A DNA stretch of 26,680 bases from a virus. The position numbers were made by a program, and so were the translations under genes. Location: positions 1 to 26,680 of the IMG/VR virus record IMGVR_UViG_3300024999_000339. One strand, written 5' to 3'. Below, one piece after another: positions 22,457 through 26,680 of the stretch; the stretch's first letter is position 1, and every line of letters begins with the position of its first letter. The notes under the pieces were generated by a model, which saw nothing but the letters and a program-made list of their open reading frames with translations, ran no database searches and was not told the DNA's origin.

Positions 22457-23410
22457 GTGAGAAGCGGTTTCGCTGGAATATATTACCCTCAGACAGCAAC
22501 TGAACAAACAAGCGTTCCTATAGGTAAAATGGCCTTACTATCAGGCGAAACGGTAGTAAAAGTGAAACTAAGCGATGGAACATTTATCCCGTTAGGTGGC
22601 ATAACCGACATTACTGACTTTGGTAGGGACTTAATTGACCTGCCGAATATAACAGAGCTAAAGATATTGTTAGGTACGGCTACAGCATGGCAACCAACGG
22701 CATTGACTAGGCGAGTAGATGTTGACTTTACTAATGTAAGCCTTGGAGCAATTGCAAGCATAACTAACACTGGTTCTGTCGGAGCAACATTTTATCAAGC
22801 AACAGAAGCCGACAAGCCTACAGGCATAGATTTCCTGACATATAGGGGAGCTTCATTTGATGGAACTAATCATATGACAAGTGAAAATGCATGGAACGTA
22901 ACAGCAAACTATGCGTTCTTTATTGTGTTTTCTTATGATGCAGAACCACCAGAACAACAATACTTATATAGTGGTTTTTCTGTACTTACTAGCAAGGTTC
23001 CTCATACTGTCGGGTCTCGTAACACGTCAGGTAATCTAATAGGAGCAGCACACTTCGTTAACGATGTATGGCATTCAGGCAACGGAAGCTCGGCTAATTA
23101 TGGCAGCATTGACTTTGTGTATTGTTCTTATGACGGTGCTAATTTTCATACTAAATTCAATGGTAGAACAGATTCTTTGGTAGCGGATGCAACAGCTCCA
23201 GACGTTGGATACAATACACTTGGAGTTATTGGTGCATCTGATGAGTATGACAAAAATCTTAAAGGTAAAATTTTTAGGGTTATAGGATTTTCTTCACATC
23301 AATCTGATGCTGATATAGCCAAAATGGAAGGATGGGCAGCGTGGGCATTCGATAGAGTTAGCGAATTGCCAACAGGACACACATACAAAACCATTAGGCC
23401 AATAATATAA
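22457..23410 (+). CDS. Short tail fibre / receptor-binding protein sharing anchor and head
   Basis: A protein of 317 residues from GTG 22457, with AAGGTGG upstream. The first ~50 residues (GFAGIYYPQTATEQTSVPIG, then SGETVVKVK) match the anchor of the preceding 824-residue fibre. Residues ~75-317 match its last domain: 'WQPTALTRRVDVDFTN' against 'WTPSDLIRAIDIDFSS', 'ASFDGTNHMTSENAW', 'AHFVNDVWHSGNG', and the end 'IAKMEGWAAWAFD' with 'LPTGHTYKTIRP'. The shaft and middle LamG domain are missing. The 'EGWAAW...LP..H.Y' ending is typical of LamG-like lectin domains in Firmicutes phages. It may be a second host-range determinant on the same base. Confidence 0.8.
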   Translation: MRSGFAGIYYPQTATEQTSVPIGKMALLSGETVVKVKLSDGTFIPLGGITDITDFGRDLIDLPNITELKILLGTATAWQPTALTRRVDVDFTNVSLGAIASITNTGSVGATFYQATEADKPTGIDFLTYRGASFDGTNHMTSENAWNVTANYAFFIVFSYDAEPPEQQYLYSGFSVLTSKVPHTVGSRNTSGNLIGAAHFVNDVWHSGNGSSANYGSIDFVYCSYDGANFHTKFNGRTDSLVADATAPDVGYNTLGVIGASDEYDKNLKGKIFRVIGFSSHQSDADIAKMEGWAAWAFDRVSELPTGHTYKTIRPII

Positions 23411-23442
23411 GGCGGCTTTAAATGAGTCGCCTACTTATTTTT
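23411..23442 (+). terminator. Terminator after the tail-fibre genes
   Basis: GGCGGCT (23411-23417) pairs with AGTCGCC (23425-23431), seven pairs with one G-U, loop TTAAATG, followed by TACTTATTTTT. It starts immediately after the fibre gene stop. The next gene's binding site lies just downstream, so some read-through or an unseen promoter is required. Confidence 0.7.
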
Positions 23443-23457
23443 AAAGGGAGTGATAAC

Positions 23458-23649
23458 TTGAAAGGCACTAAAAAATGCACAGAAAACGAAACTAAGCACA
23501 AAAAAGAACTATTAAGAATGTCTTCTGAAAATCGACGGCATGGTTTAGCGACCGTTAAACTTGCCAAAGAAGAAGCAAAGGCCGCTAAACCGGGTAAGTC
23601 TACTAAACCAATGAAGCCCACGAAAACTATGAAGATGGGCAAATATTAG
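23458..23649 (+). CDS. Small, very basic protein with Lys/Pro-rich tail
   Basis: A protein of 63 residues. I start it at TTG 23458, which has AAAGGGAGTGA well placed upstream; an in-frame ATG at 23422 lies within the terminator stem and has no binding site. The first half is charged and helical (NETKHKKELLRMSSENRR). The second half is Lys/Ala/Pro-rich with a short repeat (STKPMKPTKTMKMGKY). Such tails often bind nucleic acid or acidic surfaces. No family is recognised. It precedes the holin-like gene by nine bases. Confidence 0.6.
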   Translation: MKGTKKCTENETKHKKELLRMSSENRRHGLATVKLAKEEAKAAKPGKSTKPMKPTKTMKMGKY

Positions 23650-23658
23650 GAGGTATAC

Positions 23659-23841
23659 ATGTTAGAACGACTTAGAAGACCTGCACTGGCAATAGCTATT
23701 TTAGGTTCCGTGAAATTGGTGACTGACACGTTTGGGATATCAATATTAACCAACGAAAGCATTAACGCTATCGCCAATGGTGTTGCTGCAGTTGCTACTA
23801 TTGTTGGGATTCTGATTAATCGAACAACTACAACGGAATAA
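23659..23841 (+). CDS. Second holin-like protein (phi-LC3-type pattern)
   Basis: A protein of 60 residues with AGGAGG seven bases before the ATG. Two hydrophobic segments (~8-27, PALAIAILGSVKLVTDTFGI; ~37-54, AIANGVAAVATIVGILIN) are joined by a short polar turn. It ends with 'GILINRTTTTE', which resembles the 'Gii-DPTT' ending of phi-LC3-like holins. Such proteins form the membrane hole that sets the time of lysis. It is 7 kb from the amidase, so it may act as a second or regulatory holin. Confidence 0.65.
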   Translation: MLERLRRPALAIAILGSVKLVTDTFGISILTNESINAIANGVAAVATIVGILINRTTTTE

Positions 23842-23856
23842 AATATTTTCCTTCCG

Positions 23857-23900
23857 AATAATCCCTTCTGTTCTTAATTGAATGGAGGGGATTATTTTTT
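23857..23900 (+). terminator. Strong terminator closing the late region
   Basis: AATAATCCCTTC (23857-23868) pairs with GAGGGGATTATT (23885-23896), 12 pairs including one G-U, around a 16-base loop, followed by a T-tract ending at 23900. It separates the late genes from the next operon. Confidence 0.85.
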
Positions 23901-23935
23901 ATGCCTAAATATAGGACATACGGGGTCTTTATTGC

Positions 23936-23964
23936 TTGTATTCATACACAGTAAGTAGTATAAT
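23936..23964 (+). promoter_or_regulatory. Promoter of the early/accessory operon
   Basis: A perfect TATAAT (23959-23964) lies 17 bases after TTGTAT (23936-23941). The -35 box is weak but the position, after a strong terminator and 25 bases before the first gene of a tightly packed operon, fits a start of transcription. Confidence 0.55.
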
Positions 23965-23989
23965 TAACGTATAGAAAAGAGGTGTTTTA

Positions 23990-24118
23990 GTGAAAAGGAT
24001 TGACTTGACCATCACAGACACACAGCGTGAATGGTTGGAGAAACTAGCTGAAAAATTAGGAATAAGTAAATCTGAGATTGTAAGAAGAGTTTTAGATAAG
24101 GAGATGAAAAAGAAGTGA
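23990..24118 (+). CDS. CopG-like ribbon-helix-helix regulator
   Basis: A protein of 42 residues from GTG 23990, with GAGGTG about six bases upstream. It is a minimal ribbon-helix-helix domain: strand 'KRIDLTITDTQ', helix 'REWLEKLAEKLG', turn and helix 'ISKSEIVRRVLDKEM'. Such proteins bind DNA as dimers and often repress their own promoter, so the promoter at 23936-23964 is a natural target. Its stop overlaps the next GTG (GTGA). Confidence 0.85.
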   Translation: MKRIDLTITDTQREWLEKLAEKLGISKSEIVRRVLDKEMKKK

Positions 24119-24231
24119 CATCTAAAGAAGTGATGGAGTTTACTATGTTCGGTTCAGGTATTTTATATTACGCAGCGTTTTGTTTCTATCGTCAATGGAT
24201 GCAAAATAAAGAGGAGATGAAAAGGAAATGA
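24115..24231 (+). CDS. 38-residue small membrane-type peptide
   Basis: Starts with GTG 24115, overlapping the RHH stop, and ends with TGA overlapping the ATG of the next gene (ATGA), so it is locked into the chain by overlaps on both sides. 'FTMFGSGILYYAAFCFY' (residues ~9-25) is a hydrophobic, aromatic segment, followed by a charged tail (NKEEMKRK). It could be a small membrane peptide. The double overlap and the upstream GGAG argue for real translation. The function is unknown. Confidence 0.6.
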   Translation: MTSKEVMEFTMFGSGILYYAAFCFYRQWMQNKEEMKRK

Positions 24232-24971
24232 GGACGATTGATTATCCAACCAAAACTCAGGAAGAATATGACCAAAGCTGGCTTGAGCGCAGGAAATTAA
24301 GAACGGATAACAAAGCCCTTCACAGTTCTAAAGAGAGCGTTAAGGATGATGAATTATCCACAGAAATACTTAATTACTGGAACTCAAAAGGAATAATTGT
24401 TCATCGTAAATACTCAAAAAGAACGCCACTTATACTAAGAAAAATAATTAAGGATTACTCTAAGGAAGAGATATTAAAAGCAATTGATAATTATGTAACA
24501 GTTATCAACGATAATAAATATTTGTTTGATTACAAATGGAGCCTTGAAACATTTTTGCAAAAACCAAACGCTTTTCCTGATTTTGTAGATGGAGGAAGCA
24601 AGTGGTTAAGTTATCTGGCGTCTATAACCATAAAAGACAAACCTAGAAAAGAGCAACCGACTTTAATTATTGGACCGAATGATAAGGTTATAATTGCCAG
24701 TAGCGACTTTCATTCTATTGAAGAATCATACTTAGCGATGATTGACGCTTTTAACCGTATGCCATACGGTGAATACTTACAGACTTCTCATTGGTTACAT
24801 TTTAAAGGAGAAGCATTGAAAGATGCAGGTTTTAAATGCCGAACGTGTTGCAGTAAAGAAACTGTCCTGAATGTACATCACAATAATTATAGTAATCGCG
24901 GTCGAGAGACATTTAATGACGTTGTTGTGTTATGCGAAGTATGCCACGCCAAATTTCATAATAAAGAATAA
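24228..24971 (+). CDS. HNH endonuclease with replisome-organiser-like N-terminal part
   Basis: A protein of 247 residues. ATG 24228 overlaps the previous stop. Residues ~45-125 contain 'ILNYWNSKGI', 'ILRKIIKDYSKEEILKAIDN' and 'WSLETFLQKPNAFPDF', a pattern like the C-terminal region of DnaD-like phage replication organisers. Residues ~180-247 form an HNH domain: C204xxC207, the His pair at 217-218, N230, C236xxC239 and H240, with a final His at 244. HNH enzymes use one metal to cut DNA. Phage HNH proteins nick during packaging, replication or as homing enzymes. The fusion suggests a link to replication, but the N-terminal match is weak. Confidence 0.75.
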   Translation: MRTIDYPTKTQEEYDQSWLERRKLRTDNKALHSSKESVKDDELSTEILNYWNSKGIIVHRKYSKRTPLILRKIIKDYSKEEILKAIDNYVTVINDNKYLFDYKWSLETFLQKPNAFPDFVDGGSKWLSYLASITIKDKPRKEQPTLIIGPNDKVIIASSDFHSIEESYLAMIDAFNRMPYGEYLQTSHWLHFKGEALKDAGFKCRTCCSKETVLNVHHNNYSNRGRETFNDVVVLCEVCHAKFHNKE

Positions 24972-25058
24972 TATTAATCATTTTGCTACAGAAGGGATTA
25001 TGGCTAACCTGGTATTTGAGGCAGGATTACGTTAGGAATAAGCGAAGGAGATGTATAG

Positions 25059-25349
25059 ATGAGAGTCTACAGAATGTGCAATATGGACCACGGCTACGGT
25101 CCGATAACAACAAATGAAGATGATTGCATAGTGGAAATCGAAGAGGATTTAAACGAAAACGGAGAAAACGAGGAACAGGATTACATTAAGTCCAACTTAC
25201 CCAAAATTAAGAAATCCCTAAAATCATTACCCATAGTAGGAGATATTAACGATGCTATTGCGATTGTTGTTTTCGGACCATATATGATTCAGGCTGAGGA
25301 AATGACGCAAGAGGAATATGATAGTTTTCCTGAGTTTGATGGGTATTAA
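25059..25349 (+). CDS. Unknown acidic early-region protein
   Basis: A protein of 96 residues with AAGGAG before the ATG. It is strongly acidic in the middle (IVEIEEDLNENGENEEQD) and at the end (EEMTQEEYDSFPEFDGY). Between them lies 'LPKIKKSLKSLPIVGDIND'. No signal peptide or known motif is seen. A highly acidic small phage protein could act as a DNA mimic or inhibitor, but nothing beyond composition suggests this. Confidence 0.75.
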   Translation: MRVYRMCNMDHGYGPITTNEDDCIVEIEEDLNENGENEEQDYIKSNLPKIKKSLKSLPIVGDINDAIAIVVFGPYMIQAEEMTQEEYDSFPEFDGY

Positions 25350-25383
25350 TTATTAAAGAAATAAAGAGAAGGAGGAAGTAAGC

Positions 25384-25803
25384 ATGGGAATAACAATAAG
25401 TTCAAAAAGGCATAGTTGCGACATGGGGTATGGTGGTTTCAATAGGTTCAGGAACGTGGTAGCTGAAAAGGTTAGTAAGAAATTTAGTGAACATTATGTA
25501 AGAATGGATATACCAGAGGTTATGTTTTTAAGCGGAAGCAATAGGCAGGATTTCTTTAAAAAGTATAACGCAACCACAGAGGAACTTATAGAGCAAAAAG
25601 AAGTAACGGAAGAAGTTGCTAATTTCTTATACCAAACGGATTGTGGCGGAAAGATAGACAGAAAGCAAGCCAAGGAAATTTATTCACTGATTAAAGAGTA
25701 CGACGATAATATTAGCTTTGGTTATTCGGGCAGAAAAGATTGTGCCAAAATGTCAGACTTGAAGAATGTTTTTTCCGACGGCACAAAGGTTGAATGGAGT
25801 TAA
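25384..25803 (+). CDS. Conserved-type phage protein of unknown function
   Basis: A protein of 139 residues with GAAGGAGGAAG before the ATG. The start 'MGITISSKRHSCDMGYGGFN' followed by 'RFRNVVAEKVS' is a pattern I associate with many Firmicutes phage and prophage early proteins, none with a known activity. The rest is polar and probably mixed helix and strand. The region holds three cysteines without the spacing of a zinc site. Confidence 0.75.
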   Translation: MGITISSKRHSCDMGYGGFNRFRNVVAEKVSKKFSEHYVRMDIPEVMFLSGSNRQDFFKKYNATTEELIEQKEVTEEVANFLYQTDCGGKIDRKQAKEIYSLIKEYDDNISFGYSGRKDCAKMSDLKNVFSDGTKVEWS

Positions 25804-25852
25804 ATTGAAGTGTTAGGACATTTGATAAATAAGTGAAGGATGAAGAAGTAGG

Positions 25853-26299
25853 ATGAGGGAAATTAAGTTTCGCGGCAAAAGGGTTGATGGTGGGGAATGG
25901 GTTGTAGGCTTTATTGAACTTCACTTGATTGACGGTGATTTGACCAAAATAAAGCAGGACGCATTCATTACTTACGATTACATGGATAAAATAGGAAAAG
26001 TTTATCGAGATAGGTTTGATGTCATCCCTGAAACAGTCGGGCAGTTCACAGGATTTTTCGACGATAATGGCAAGGAAATTTATGAGGATGATATCTTGAC
26101 TCAGAAAGGTTATTGGCCATTAAGAATAGAGTTTCAAAAAGGTATTATGTGGGTCCGTGACTTAGAAAGAGTTCGCTATAACAACTTAATATTAAATACA
26201 CCAATTGCGCTGTTTGACTTTAGCGGATACAAGATTATTGGAAATATTCATGACGACACTGAATTATTGGTGATTTGGAAGGAGAAAATAACCGAATGA
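25853..26299 (+). CDS. YopX-family phage protein
   Basis: A protein of 148 residues, ATG 25853, with AAGAAGTAGG upstream, a weak binding site. It fits the YopX family by 'REIKFRGKRVDGGEWVVGF' at the start, 'VIPETVGQFTGFFDDNGKEI' and 'YEDDIL' in the middle, and 'GYKIIGNIHDDTELL' at the end. The family name comes from an SPbeta gene; its members are common in early regions and the biochemical role is unknown. Its stop overlaps the ATG of the next gene. Confidence 0.9.
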   Translation: MREIKFRGKRVDGGEWVVGFIELHLIDGDLTKIKQDAFITYDYMDKIGKVYRDRFDVIPETVGQFTGFFDDNGKEIYEDDILTQKGYWPLRIEFQKGIMWVRDLERVRYNNLILNTPIALFDFSGYKIIGNIHDDTELLVIWKEKITE

Positions 26300-26583
26300 A
26301 AGAAAATAAGGAAGCGATTAACTTAAACACTCCCGACTATCTAAAGGGATTGCATGACGGTTATATAAAAAATCGTACAGATTACTTCGAGCAATACGGA
26401 AATTTAGTAGCGGAACTAGATAGCCAAGTTCCAAGACAGTATATTATTAAGACGGAAACAAAAAGCGAAATGTACAGAGCGTTGAAAGCGTGTGAATATT
26501 ATTTATGTAGAATGTCATTTGTTGACGAGGAATTATTAGAGATGGTTCGAAATGCGTTAAGGGAGGCGGATGGCAAAATATGA
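26296..26583 (+). CDS. Unknown small helical phage protein
   Basis: A protein of 95 residues. I use ATG 26296, which overlaps the YopX stop (ATGA) and has GGAAGGAG about eleven bases upstream, rather than an in-frame TTG at 26275. It is charged and mostly helical: 'TPDYLKGLHDGYIKNRTDYF' and 'LLEMVRNALREADGKI'. No family is recognised. Its stop again overlaps the next start. Confidence 0.7.
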   Translation: MKENKEAINLNTPDYLKGLHDGYIKNRTDYFEQYGNLVAELDSQVPRQYIIKTETKSEMYRALKACEYYLCRMSFVDEELLEMVRNALREADGKI

Positions 26584-26680
26584 ACTGTCAATCCTGCAAC
26601 GAACCAACTAAATACATCCTTGGACTATGGGATGGATCAAACGGAACTCATGGCGCAATATTCGACTGCCATAATCTAAG
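26580..26680 (+). CDS. Start of a gene with N-terminal zinc-finger-like cysteines (partial)
   Basis: ATG 26580 overlaps the previous TGA, and GGGAGG lies about 16 bases before it. The 33 codons visible read 'MNCQSCNEPTKYILGLWDG' and continue with 'AIFDCHN'. The CxxC pair and the later C-H could form a zinc site. The gene continues past the end of the window; its function is unknown. Confidence 0.6.
   Translation, partial: MNCQSCNEPTKYILGLWDGSNGTHGAIFDCHNL

Noticed and set aside
19931-23410. Diversity-generating retroelement, suggested by paired fibre genes with similar C-termini
   Set aside because: No reverse transcriptase, no template repeat and no adenine-specific differences are seen; the similarity is ordinary gene duplication.

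Overview
The window looks like part of a temperate, short-tailed (podovirus-like) phage or prophage of a Gram-positive host, most likely a Firmicute of the Clostridia type. Reasons: strong AGGAGG-type ribosome binding sites, frequent TTG/GTG starts, moderate-to-low G+C, a UviB/BhlA-type holin, an Amidase_2 endolysin, a YopX-family protein and dense ATGA/GTGA stop-start overlaps. No integrase, terminase, capsid, portal or tape-measure gene is visible, so only part of the genome is here. The host assignment is inference.

Layout. (1) 1-10582, plus strand: virion genes. These are the tail end of an unknown gene, a nozzle-like protein, a tail protein with a seven-blade propeller repeat, a lytic-transglycosylase ejection-type protein, and a 1713-residue 'polyvalent' protein with an ADP-ribosyltransferase-like region and an LPD38-like region. 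(2) 10584-12573, minus strand: an island with an Xis-type HTH protein, an unknown protein, an ORF6N antirepressor and a small membrane protein. It is read from a promoter that overlaps a direct-repeat operator. (3) 12655-13261, plus strand: a non-coding interval that I read as a large structured RNA of about 572 nt. It has its own promoter, a helix joining its two ends, many nested helices, pseudoknots and a GNRA hairpin. Size, phage setting and ornateness fit the ROOL/GOLLD class of giant phage RNAs. This is the most interesting element of the window. (4) 13296-15137: small structural or receptor-binding genes. (5) 15289-17044: lysis cassette (membrane-anchored ComEA-like HhH protein, BhlA-type holin, amidase, small membrane protein) followed by a Com-like zinc finger. 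(6) 17085-23410: two tandem paralogues of unknown fold, then a long and a short tail-fibre protein sharing the same N-terminal anchor and C-terminal lectin-like head. (7) 23458-23841: a basic small protein and a second holin-like protein, closed by a strong terminator. (8) 23936-26680: a new promoter and a chain of small early-type genes: CopG-like RHH, 38-residue membrane peptide, HNH protein, YopX and others.

How it fits together: regions 1 and 4-6 would build the DNA-delivery machine and host-recognition apparatus. Region 5 with the second holin would lyse the cell. Region 2 would influence the lysis-lysogeny decision. Region 8 is the start of an early/accessory operon. The large RNA stands apart, between the divergent minus-strand island and the tail-fibre genes, with its own promoter. 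All family assignments come from reading motifs by eye; no database search was possible.
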